A program made the translations under genes and the position numbers. A stretch of DNA of 64,000 nt from Agrobacterium tumefaciens (GTDB lineage: Bacteria; Pseudomonadota; Alphaproteobacteria; Rhizobiales; Rhizobiaceae): assembly GCF_005221385.1 (NCBI RefSeq), contig NZ_CP039903.1:1488001-1552000 (forward strand), given 5' to 3'. The notes below the pieces were generated by a model, which saw only the letters and a program-made list of their open reading frames with translations, ran no database searches and was not told where the DNA came from. This document shows positions 56,300-64,000 of the stretch, piece after piece (position 1 is the first letter of the stretch; the number at the start of each line of letters is the position of its first letter).

Positions 56300-56851
<552 letters not shown>

Positions 56852-56923
56852 TCAAGAAGGTCCCGGGCCGGGGAGGCTCAGGCTTTTCACCTCGTCATCA
56901 TCACACTCAAGGAAAACGTTTAA

Positions 56924-58333
56924 ATGACGACCGCAAACGATATCTTGAAGCAGATCAAGGATAACGACATCAAGTTCGTGGACCTGCGCTTTACCGACCC
57001 CAAGGGCAAGCTGCAGCACGTCACCATGGATATTGTCTGTGTGGACGAAGACATGTTCGCCGATGGTGTCATGTTCGACGGCTCCTCGATCGCCGGCTGG
57101 AAGGCCATCAACGAGTCCGACATGGTGCTGATGCCCGATCCGGCCACCGCCCATATCGACCCGTTCTTCGCCCAGTCCACCCTGGTCGTCCTTTGCGACA
57201 TTCTCGACCCGGTCTCGGGCGAAGCCTATAACCGCGACCCGCGCGGCACCGCCAAGAAGGCCGAAGCCTACCTCAAGGCATCTGGCATCGGCGACACCGT
57301 CTTCGTCGGCCCAGAGCCTGAATTCTTCGTCTTCGACGACGTGAAGTACAAGGCCGACCCTTACAACACCGGCTTCAAGCTGGATTCGTCCGAACTGCCG
57401 TCCAACGACGACACGGACTATGAAACCGGCAACCTCGGCCACCGTCCGCGCGTCAAGGGCGGTTATTTCCCGGTTCCGCCGATCGACAGCCTGCAGGACA
57501 TGCGCTCCGAAATGCTGACGGTTCTGGCCGAAATGGGCGTCGTCGTCGAAAAGCACCACCACGAAGTGGCTGCCGCGCAGCACGAGCTGGGCGTGAAGTT
57601 CGACACGCTAGTCTCCAGCGCCGACAAGATGCAGATCTACAAGTACGTCGTGCACCAGGTCGCCAATGCCTATGGCAAGACGGCAACCTTCATGCCGAAG
57701 CCGATCTTCGGCGATAACGGCTCGGGCATGCACGTTCACCAGTCGATCTGGAAGGGCGGCAAGCCGACCTTCGCAGGCGACGAATATGCCGGCCTGTCTG
57801 AAAACTGCCTCTTCTACATCGGCGGCATCATCAAGCACGCCAAGGCCATCAACGCCTTCACCAACCCGACCACCAACTCCTACAAGCGTCTGGTGCCGGG
57901 TTATGAAGCGCCGGTTCTGCTGGCCTATTCCGCCCGCAACCGTTCGGCATCCTGCCGTATTCCCTTCGGCTCCAACCCGAAGGCAAAGCGCGTCGAAGTC
58001 CGCTTCCCGGACCCGACCCAGAACCCCTATCTCGGTTTTGCGGCCATGCTGATGGCCGGCCTCGACGGTATCAAGAACAAGATCCACCCCGGCAAGCCGA
58101 TGGACAAGGACCTTTACGACCTTCCTGCCAAGGAACTGAAAAAGATCCCGACCGTCTGCGGCTCGCTGCGCGAAGCGCTCGAAAGCCTCGACAAGGATCG
58201 CAAGTTCCTGACCGCCGGCGGCGTGTTCGACGACGACCAGATCGACTCGTTCATCGAGTTGAAGATGCAGGAAGTCATGCGTTTTGAAATGACCCCGCAT
58301 CCGGTCGAATTCGACATGTACTACTCGGCCTGA
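56924..58333 (+). CDS. glnA: glutamine synthetase type I
   Basis: 469 aa. [16 protein letters not shown], the ATP-site [18 protein letters not shown] and the adenylylation segment [21 protein letters not shown] (Tyr in LYDLPAKE) are all present. Makes glutamine from glutamate and ammonia, controlled by adenylylation. Second gene of glnBA. Confidence 0.98.
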   Translation: MTTANDILKQIKDNDIKFVDLRFTDPKGKLQHVTMDIVCVDEDMFADGVMFDGSSIAGWKAINESDMVLMPDPATAHIDPFFAQSTLVVLCDILDPVSGEAYNRDPRGTAKKAEAYLKASGIGDTVFVGPEPEFFVFDDVKYKADPYNTGFKLDSSELPSNDDTDYETGNLGHRPRVKGGYFPVPPIDSLQDMRSEMLTVLAEMGVVVEKHHHEVAAAQHELGVKFDTLVSSADKMQIYKYVVHQVANAYGKTATFMPKPIFGDNGSGMHVHQSIWKGGKPTFAGDEYAGLSENCLFYIGGIIKHAKAINAFTNPTTNSYKRLVPGYEAPVLLAYSARNRSASCRIPFGSNPKAKRVEVRFPDPTQNPYLGFAAMLMAGLDGIKNKIHPGKPMDKDLYDLPAKELKKIPTVCGSLREALESLDKDRKFLTAGGVFDDDQIDSFIELKMQEVMRFEMTPHPVEFDMYYSA

Positions 58334-58373
58334 TCGGCCTATCGAGCGCTCCCCGGGGCGCTCGATTCATCTC

Positions 58374-58407
58374 GGCGGTTTTCCCCGGAAAGCCGCCGTT
58401 TTCTTTT
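58374..58407 (+). terminator. glnA terminator
   Basis: GGCGG and CCGCC with TTTT/GAAA extension pair around CCCCG, followed by GTTTTCTTTT. Another stem (TCGAGCGC/GCGCTCGA) lies at 58342-58366. Confidence 0.7.
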
Positions 58408-58430
58408 GAAGCCCAGCCATATCGCGAAGA

Positions 58431-59351
58431 ATGTCAAACAAGCCAGCCTCTCAGCAAACCCGCCTCACGGACTGGCTCATCTTTCTGGCTGTGCCGTTCT
58501 TTTTCTCCAGCAACGTCATTTTCGGCCGCGGCGTCGTCGGTGAGGTCTCACCCTTCATCGCCGCCTTCATCCGCTGGATCGGATCAACCCTCATCATCGC
58601 GCCGTTCATGGTCGCCGACTGGCGCAACTGCCTGGCTTTCCTGCGCCACAAAACGCTGCTGTGGCTCGTACTCGGCATTCTCGGCATGGGCATCTGCGGC
58701 GGCGTGGTCTATTGGGGCCTGACCATGACGACGGCTGCCAACGGCACGCTGATCTACACGACATCGTCGCTGTTCATCATCCTCTTTCAGCGCATCTTTC
58801 AGGGCCGACGCATCAGAAAGCTCGAAGTGGCGGGCATGATCATCGCCTTTGCCGGCGTGGCGGCCATCGTGCTCAAGGGCGATATGTCCGCTCTATGGCA
58901 CATGAATTTCAACATCGGCGATTTCGCAATCCTCACGGCAGCCATCGCCTTTGCGATCTATTCGCTGCTGCTGCGCGACCCGGCGGCCCGGCAGATGGCC
59001 TCCTTCAGCCTCTTCGGCCTGATTGCGCTTTCCGGCGCGCTGGTGCTTCTGCCGCCAGCGGCCCTCGAACTGGCGCAGGGCGGAATGCTGCCCGCCACAC
59101 CGATGGCCTGGGCGAAGATCGGCGGCATCATTCTTTTCGCCTCGCTGCTCGCCTTTTATTGCTTCACCCATACGGTGCGCGTTTTCGGCCCGGCAACGGC
59201 CGGCATCACGCTTTATATGATGCCGCCGGTCTCGATCATAATGGCAACGTTTTTCCTTGGGGAGAGCTTCGAGACCTATCACGCCATCGGCATCGTGCTG
59301 GTCACCGGCGGTGTGGTCATCGCCACCGCGCCAATCGGCCGGAAGGCCTGA
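58431..59351 (+). CDS. DMT-superfamily (EamA) transporter
   Basis: 306 aa, ten membrane segments in two EamA repeats (about 15-140 and 165-300). GVVYWGLTMTTAANGTLIYTTSSLF is the conserved end of the first repeat, GPATAGITLYMMPPVSIIMA that of the second. Substrate unknown (amino acid or metabolite export). A relative lies at the window end (63457). Confidence 0.9.
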   Translation: MSNKPASQQTRLTDWLIFLAVPFFFSSNVIFGRGVVGEVSPFIAAFIRWIGSTLIIAPFMVADWRNCLAFLRHKTLLWLVLGILGMGICGGVVYWGLTMTTAANGTLIYTTSSLFIILFQRIFQGRRIRKLEVAGMIIAFAGVAAIVLKGDMSALWHMNFNIGDFAILTAAIAFAIYSLLLRDPAARQMASFSLFGLIALSGALVLLPPAALELAQGGMLPATPMAWAKIGGIILFASLLAFYCFTHTVRVFGPATAGITLYMMPPVSIIMATFFLGESFETYHAIGIVLVTGGVVIATAPIGRKA

Positions 59352-59440
59352 GCGGCGGACGGCAATATGGGCGGGATACCCCCAGCCCTTGATATTTCGC
59401 ATTCCACCCCCAACTATTAGTGGGAAAGGAAGTTCATGCC

Positions 59441-59770
59441 ATGAAACAAAGAGACGCAAAATTCACGCTTGGCGAGATCGTCCGCCACAAGGTGTTTCCG
59501 TTCCGCGGCGTGGTCATTGACGTGGACCCGGAATATGCCAATACCGAGGAATGGTGGAACGCCATTCCCGCCGATATCAGGCCGGATCGCGACCAGCCCT
59601 TCTATCATCTTCTGGCGGAAAACGAGGAGACGGAATATGTCGCCTATGTTTCCGAGCAGAACCTCGTCCACGACGAAAACGAGACGCCGCTTAGAAATCC
59701 CAATATCGGCCGCATCTTTGACAAGGCGCCGAATGGTGAATGGCGTCCGAAGATGTCGACGGCGCATTGA
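59441..59770 (+). CDS. hspQ: heat-shock protein HspQ
   Basis: 109 aa from ATG 59441 (GGAAAGGAAG upstream). KFTLGEIVRHKVFPFRGVVIDVDPEYANTEEWW and PFYHLLAE match the HspQ (YccV) family, which tags or modulates Lon substrates and hemimethylated DNA binding. Confidence 0.92.
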   Translation: MKQRDAKFTLGEIVRHKVFPFRGVVIDVDPEYANTEEWWNAIPADIRPDRDQPFYHLLAENEETEYVAYVSEQNLVHDENETPLRNPNIGRIFDKAPNGEWRPKMSTAH

Positions 59771-59809
59771 CGCAAGTCTGAAATCCCCACCCCTCCCAAG
59801 GGCATAAAA

Positions 59810-59835
59810 AAACCGGTCTGTCGCCAGACCGGTTT
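59810..59835. terminator. bidirectional terminator
   Basis: AAACCGGTCTG and CAGACCGGTTT form an 11-bp stem around TCGC, with A and T runs outside. Between convergent hspQ and the IalB-like gene. Confidence 0.9.
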
Positions 59836-59861
59836 TATTATTCTTGACGCTGGTGCAGCGA

Positions 59862-60518
59862 TCAGGGCTTCGGCGCGGTCTTGGCGGCGTCCTGAGCGGC
59901 TTCCAGCTTCTTGCGGGCCTCTTCTGCCTTCTTCTGCATGCCTTCCTGCAGGCTGCGCTGGCTTTCGGCCAGCTGCGACTGGGTGATGGCAGCGCCGTCA
60001 TAAGCACCGGTGAAACCGGTCAGCGCGATCTTGATGGGGTTCGGCGCGCGGCGGAAGTTGATGGAGGTGAAGACCACCTCGCTACCCTTCTTCAAGGAAG
60101 CAATCATGGCGTCCGTCAGCGGAACTTCAGCCGTGCACTTGTCGGGAAGGCAAACGGCGTAATCGAGCTTCTGGCCCTTGCCGCCGTCGATCTGCATCAT
60201 CACGCCCGGAGGAATGAGACGCGCGGTCGGAACGGAAACCTGCAGCAGCTTGCGGTTGACCTTGCCTTCGACGGTGATGAGGCCGACAGCGGTGATCATC
60301 TGGCCGTTCTGGGCGAGAACCACGTTCTGCACGACGCAGACATCGTTGTCTTCCTGCTTGGAGCAGGTCTTGAACCAGCCGAGCGGCGGAGCGCCGGCGC
60401 CCTGAGCGGCGGGAGCAGCATCCTGTGCCTGCGAGATGGCCGGAGCGGACACTGCGCCGAGAGAAAGGACCAGAGCGGACAGAGCCGTCCGGGTGAATGT
60501 GTTTGCCTTTTGCATCAT
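59862..60518 (-). CDS. invasion-associated locus B (IalB)-family protein
   Basis: 218 aa, signal peptide about 1-31 (ends ISQAQ). GWFKTCSKQEDNDVCVVQNVV and PGVMMQIDGGKGQKLDYAVC with cysteines spaced for disulfides are the IalB fold; the last 40 residues are a Lys/Ala/Glu-rich helix. Secreted or periplasmic; named for Bartonella invasion, but here probably an envelope-stress protein. Confidence 0.9.
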   Translation of the reverse strand: MMQKANTFTRTALSALVLSLGAVSAPAISQAQDAAPAAQGAGAPPLGWFKTCSKQEDNDVCVVQNVVLAQNGQMITAVGLITVEGKVNRKLLQVSVPTARLIPPGVMMQIDGGKGQKLDYAVCLPDKCTAEVPLTDAMIASLKKGSEVVFTSINFRRAPNPIKIALTGFTGAYDGAAITQSQLAESQRSLQEGMQKKAEEARKKLEAAQDAAKTAPKP

Positions 60519-60860
60519 AAGAGTTCCGTCTCCTGAATGTCTGCCAGAACAGAACCGCTAAGGTCCTGTTCGCCGATGGCGGTATCCTTCTGCCCGTTCA
60601 ACTGTCGTTTAAATGAGGCAAATGCGTGACCCGTCTCTTCCGGCCACCCTGTTACATGCCGATCGCGGCGATATCCAGCACTTCTTTAACTTTTTCTTGA
60701 GGTGGGCCAAGATTTCCCGCCCGCGCATGGGTCCAGCCATGGGCCTGTGCTACATATTTGCCAGAATCATAACGAAAACCAATCATAACGAAAAAACCAA
60801 TCATGACGATAAACCGATCATCATGACAAATCGGACGGACAGTTGAGACAGGATAATAAC
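60519..60860. other. 342-bp spacer with a short tandem repeat
   Basis: Between the divergent IalB-like and solute-binding genes. At 60765-60832 lie about four imperfect copies of a 17-bp unit (AATCATAACGAAAACC), just upstream of the binding-protein gene. No RNA gene seen. Confidence 0.5.
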
Positions 60861-62708
60861 ATGCGCAACCTTGCGGCCCTCATCCCCGCATTGTTTCTTT
60901 TGGGTTCATCCCTGCTTCCCGCCGGGAGCGCCCAGGCGCAGCCGCTTCACGGCATTTCCATGCACGGCACACCGTCGCTGCCGGCGGACTTCCGGCACTT
61001 CCCTTACGTCAATCCGGACGTTAAAAAAGGCGGCCGCATCTCCTATGGCGTCGTCGGCACCTTCGACAGCCTCAACCCCTTCGTTCTCAAGGGAATGCGC
61101 ACCACCGCGCGCGGCGTCTGGGACCCGGAATTCGGCAACCTGCTCTACGAACCGCTGATGCAGCGTTCCAGCGACGAACCCTTCAGCCTTTATGGCCTGC
61201 TGGCCGAAACGGCTGAGTGGGATGAGGAGCGCAGCTTCATCCAGTTCAACATCAATCCGAAGGCGAAATGGTCGGATGGCGAGCCGGTGACGCCCGACGA
61301 CGTGATCTTCACATTCAATCTCCTGAAGGAGAAAGGCCGCCCCCCCTTCAACAGCCGTCTCGACGGCGTGGCGAAGATGGAAAAAATCGGCGATCACGGC
61401 GTGCGTTTCACCTTCAATGAGAAGGCGAACCGCGAAACGCCGCTTATTCTCGCCTCCTCCACCCCCATTTTGCCGAAACATGCAATCGACCCGGAAAAAT
61501 TCGAACAGGCGGGCCTCGGCGCTGTCGTCGGCTCGGGTCCATACCGAATCAAGACGCTGCGGCCGGGAGAACGAATCACCTGGGAGCGGAACCCGGATTA
61601 TTGGGGCAAGGATATTCCGAGCAAGGTCGGCTTTGAGAATTACGACGAGATAACCGTCACCTATTTCCTTCAGGTCACCACCATGTTCGAGGCCTTCAAG
61701 AAGGGCGATATCGACATTTACCCCGAAGGCGACGCCATCAACGGCACCTCCGATACCTCGCATTGGGGGCAGGCTTATAATTTCCCCGCTGTTCATCGCG
61801 GCGATATCGTCAAGGATGTGTTCCAGCCGCGGCTGCCTTCAGGCATGTTCGGCCTGGTGTTCAACACCCGCCGCGCCGTCTTTGCCGATGAAAAGGTGCG
61901 CGAGGGACTGTCCTATGTGCTCGATTTCGAGTGGATGAACAGGAACATTCTCGGTGGCGCCTTCAAGCGCACGCAGAGCTACTGGCAGAATTCGCCGCTC
62001 GGCGCCTTCGGCAATGCCGCCGATGCGCGCGAGCTTGCACTGCTGGGCGATGCGGCGAAAACCATGCCGCCGGAGCTTTTGGCGGGAACCTATGCCATGC
62101 CCACCACCGACGGCACCGGTGCGGACCGCAAGGTGCTGAAACTGGCCGTCGATAAGCTGAAAGAGGCCGGATACAGCATCAAGAACGGCAGGATGTCCGA
62201 CGCCAATGGCCGTCAGCTCGCCTTCGAGATCATGACGCAGAACCCGGCGCAGGAGCGCATAGCGCTTGCCTATCAGCGCTCCCTCAACCTGATCGGCGTC
62301 GCCATGGGCATCCGCTCGGTTGATGACGGCCAATATCAGGCCCGCTCAAACAGCTTCGATTATGACATGATCATCCGCTCCCTGCCCTCCTCGCTTTCGC
62401 CGGGGGCGGAGCAGCTCAACCGCTGGAGTTCGCTCTCGCGGGATGCGCAGGGCAGCTTCAACTATGCGGGGGCCGCTAATCCCGATATAGACCGGATGAT
62501 CGAGGCCCTGCTGCAGGCCCGTTCGACGGAAGATTTCCAGGCAGCCGTGCGCGGTTACGACCGCCTGCTGGTTGCCGGTCACTACGTCATTCCGCTCTAT
62601 TACATCGGTGCGCAGTGGATCGCCCGCTGGAAATATATCGACCGCCCGGATATCACCCCGATATCAGGCAATCAGAAACAGACCTGGTGGGATGCGCGGG
62701 CGCAATAA
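60861..62708 (+). CDS. extracellular solute-binding protein, family 5 (oligopeptide type)
   Basis: 615 aa from ATG 60861 (AGGAT upstream). Signal peptide about 1-27 (ends GSAQA). YVNPDVKKGGRISYGVVGTF, NLLYEPLMQR, EWSDGEPVT-like WSDGEPVTPDDVIFTF and RAVFADEKVREGL match the SBP_bac_5 family of periplasmic binding proteins for peptides or opine-like compounds. The matching permease/ATPase genes are not next to it, so it may serve a distant transporter. Confidence 0.9.
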   Translation: MRNLAALIPALFLLGSSLLPAGSAQAQPLHGISMHGTPSLPADFRHFPYVNPDVKKGGRISYGVVGTFDSLNPFVLKGMRTTARGVWDPEFGNLLYEPLMQRSSDEPFSLYGLLAETAEWDEERSFIQFNINPKAKWSDGEPVTPDDVIFTFNLLKEKGRPPFNSRLDGVAKMEKIGDHGVRFTFNEKANRETPLILASSTPILPKHAIDPEKFEQAGLGAVVGSGPYRIKTLRPGERITWERNPDYWGKDIPSKVGFENYDEITVTYFLQVTTMFEAFKKGDIDIYPEGDAINGTSDTSHWGQAYNFPAVHRGDIVKDVFQPRLPSGMFGLVFNTRRAVFADEKVREGLSYVLDFEWMNRNILGGAFKRTQSYWQNSPLGAFGNAADARELALLGDAAKTMPPELLAGTYAMPTTDGTGADRKVLKLAVDKLKEAGYSIKNGRMSDANGRQLAFEIMTQNPAQERIALAYQRSLNLIGVAMGIRSVDDGQYQARSNSFDYDMIIRSLPSSLSPGAEQLNRWSSLSRDAQGSFNYAGAANPDIDRMIEALLQARSTEDFQAAVRGYDRLLVAGHYVIPLYYIGAQWIARWKYIDRPDITPISGNQKQTWWDARAQ

Positions 62709-62735
62709 CCGGTCCAGACAAGGGAAGATAAAACC

Positions 62736-63404
62736 ATGGAACGCATCGTTATCGACGTCGTATCGGATATGGTCTGCCCCTGGTGTTATCTTGGCAAGGC
62801 AAGGCTCGATCTTGCCATTGCCGAGGTGCAGGACGAGATCAGCGTCGACGTGAACTGGCGTCCCTATCGCCTCAATCCAGACTATCCGCCTGAGGGCGTC
62901 GACCAGAAAGCCGCTCTCGAGGAAAAGCTCGGCAAGGAGCGTCTGGAGCAGGCGCATGCCAGCCTGGTGCAGCTCGGCAAGGAAGTCGGCATCCACTATG
63001 ATTTCGATGCGATCAAGATCGGCCCGAATACACTCGACGCACACCGCCTGTCGCTCTGGGCCCATTCGGAGGGCCGCGACATTCAGGAAAAGATCGTCAC
63101 CGGTCTGTTCAAGGCAAATTTCGAGGAAGGTCGCAATATCGGCGATCACGCCGTGCTGACCGATATAGCCGAAAAGGCCGGCATGGACGCCAAGGTCGTG
63201 GCGCGGCTCCTGGCATCCGACGCGGACAAGGATACGGTTGTCGCTGAAATTGATGCGGCGCAACAAATGGGCGTTGCAGGCGTGCCGTTTTTCATCCTCG
63301 ACCAGAAATATGCCATCAGCGGCGCGCAAACGCCTGATGTATTGATTGCTGCACTGCGGGATATTGCAAAAATCAAGACGGACGAGCATAAGTCGATGAA
63401 CTGA
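62736..63404 (+). CDS. DsbA-family FrnE-like oxidoreductase
   Basis: 222 aa, no signal peptide. DMVCPWCYLGKARLD has the CPWC redox site (Cys14, Cys17), and GVAGVPFFILDQKYAISGAQ the cis-Pro loop. FrnE/2-hydroxychromene isomerase-like proteins in this group act in the cytosol. 27 bp after the binding protein gene. Confidence 0.93.
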   Translation: MERIVIDVVSDMVCPWCYLGKARLDLAIAEVQDEISVDVNWRPYRLNPDYPPEGVDQKAALEEKLGKERLEQAHASLVQLGKEVGIHYDFDAIKIGPNTLDAHRLSLWAHSEGRDIQEKIVTGLFKANFEEGRNIGDHAVLTDIAEKAGMDAKVVARLLASDADKDTVVAEIDAAQQMGVAGVPFFILDQKYAISGAQTPDVLIAALRDIAKIKTDEHKSMN

Positions 63405-63456
63405 CGGTCGAACCACCGGCAGCTTACCCTAACCGATAAACTGTTGGTGTTTTCCC

Positions 63457-64000
63457 GTGTCGGACCAGACCCTGAAAGGCATTCTGCTTGCCTTTGCCGC
63501 CTTCGCTGCCTACGCATGGAGCGACGCGAGCGTTAAACTCATAGAAGGCCAGATTTCGCCGATCGAATCGGCCTTCTTCGGCGCCGTCTTCGGCCTCGCC
63601 GCCCTGCCCTTCATCCGCAAGCGTAACGACCGCTGGGCGGATGTCATCAAGACGACGAACCGCCCGCTCTGGCTCATCCGCTTTTTTGCCTCCGGCATCG
63701 GCGCGGTCGGCAGCGTCACCGCCTTCACGCACCTCTCCATGGCTGAAGCCTTTGCCTTGATCTTCCTGCTTCCTTCCTTCGTCACCATCATGTCGGTGGT
63801 ATTTTTGAAGGAACAGGTCGGCATCAAGCGCTGGTCGGCAGTCATTATCGGTTTCATCGGCGTGCTGATCATTCTCAGACCAGGTTTCCGCGAGCTGGGC
63901 ATCGGCCATCTGGGCGCCATCCTCGGTGGCTTGAGCGGCGCGCTGTCCATCGTCATCTTCCGCGCCATGGGGCCCTCCGAAAAGAATGTGTCGCTGTACG
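63457..64000 (+). CDS. DMT-superfamily (EamA) transporter, cut by window end
   Basis: GTG start at 63457, 181 codons in the window. SDQTLKGILLAFAAFAAYAWS opens the first membrane segment; GPV-like SVTAFTHLSMAEAFALIFL and GVLIILRPGF are EamA-repeat motifs. The second repeat begins at the window end (LGAILGGLSGALSIVIFRAMG). Likely cotranscribed with the DsbA-like gene, 52 bp apart. Confidence 0.85.
   Translation, partial: MSDQTLKGILLAFAAFAAYAWSDASVKLIEGQISPIESAFFGAVFGLAALPFIRKRNDRWADVIKTTNRPLWLIRFFASGIGAVGSVTAFTHLSMAEAFALIFLLPSFVTIMSVVFLKEQVGIKRWSAVIIGFIGVLIILRPGFRELGIGHLGAILGGLSGALSIVIFRAMGPSEKNVSLY

Noticed and set aside
56852..57583. 243-codon minus frame
   Set aside because: Antisense to glnA.
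60906..61796. 296-codon minus frame
   Set aside because: Antisense to the solute-binding protein gene.

Overview
The window reads as a Rhizobiaceae chromosome, most likely the Agrobacterium tumefaciens complex. The right two thirds (about 23.6-64 kb) is a compact, GC-rich alphaproteobacterial core: mntH, thrS, yidD, folE, hisI, sdaA, nnrD/E fusion, glnB-glnA, hspQ, an IalB-like protein, DUF1127, DUF1489, DUF1697 and DUF2336 genes. This assignment comes from gene content and protein style, not from a database search.

The left third is a mobile defence island whose borders can be read directly. The window opens with the last 17 codons of what looks like the class II ribonucleotide reductase NrdJ. 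A Tn7-like element (82..21946, 21,865 bp) begins 26 bp after its stop codon. The element has 27-bp terminal inverted repeats (25/27 identical), three TnsB-type repeats containing TGGCCA at each end, and a perfect 5-bp target duplication (GCCGC at 77-81 and 21947-21951). Joining the flanks rebuilds a rho-independent terminator, so the element split the nrdJ terminator much as Tn7 splits the glmS terminator. No TnsB or TnsC gene is visible; only a possible TniQ C-terminal remnant and a TnsA-like protein remain, so the element is probably non-autonomous.

The cargo, from left to right, is as follows. (1) A composite Pycsar-like operon on the + strand (306-7435): a tandem cyclase protein, an E2/UBC-like protein, a PycTM-like membrane effector, two single-domain cyclases, a PycTIR-like effector (cyclic-nucleotide-binding domain plus TIR), and a Swt1-type HEPN protein. 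(2) A minus-strand cassette of GHKL ATPase-nuclease, SIR2 and HerA. (3) Relics of a nitrate/sulfite reductase gene. (4) A Septu-like ATPase/HNH pair. (5) A small membrane protein. (6) A TnsA-like protein coupled to a soluble FtsH-like AAA protease. (7) A divergent Phd-like antitoxin and PIN-domain toxin. (8) The TniQ-like remnant.

Immediately right of the element lies a low-GC two-gene unit of unknown function (22031-23568), so the site downstream of nrdJ looks like an insertion hot spot. After it the core chromosome resumes with mntH and a Mur-box-like dyad. Notable core features are a sigma-54-type promoter before glnB-glnA, dispersed palindromic repeats (29.4, 34.2, 48.4 and 54.5 kb), and a partial DMT transporter cut by the window end.

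The strongest candidate for an undescribed system is the Pycsar-like operon. It combines four cyclase domains with complementary losses of active-site residues, two different effectors and an E2-like protein. This recalls type II-short CBASS, where an E2 acts on a nucleotidyltransferase.
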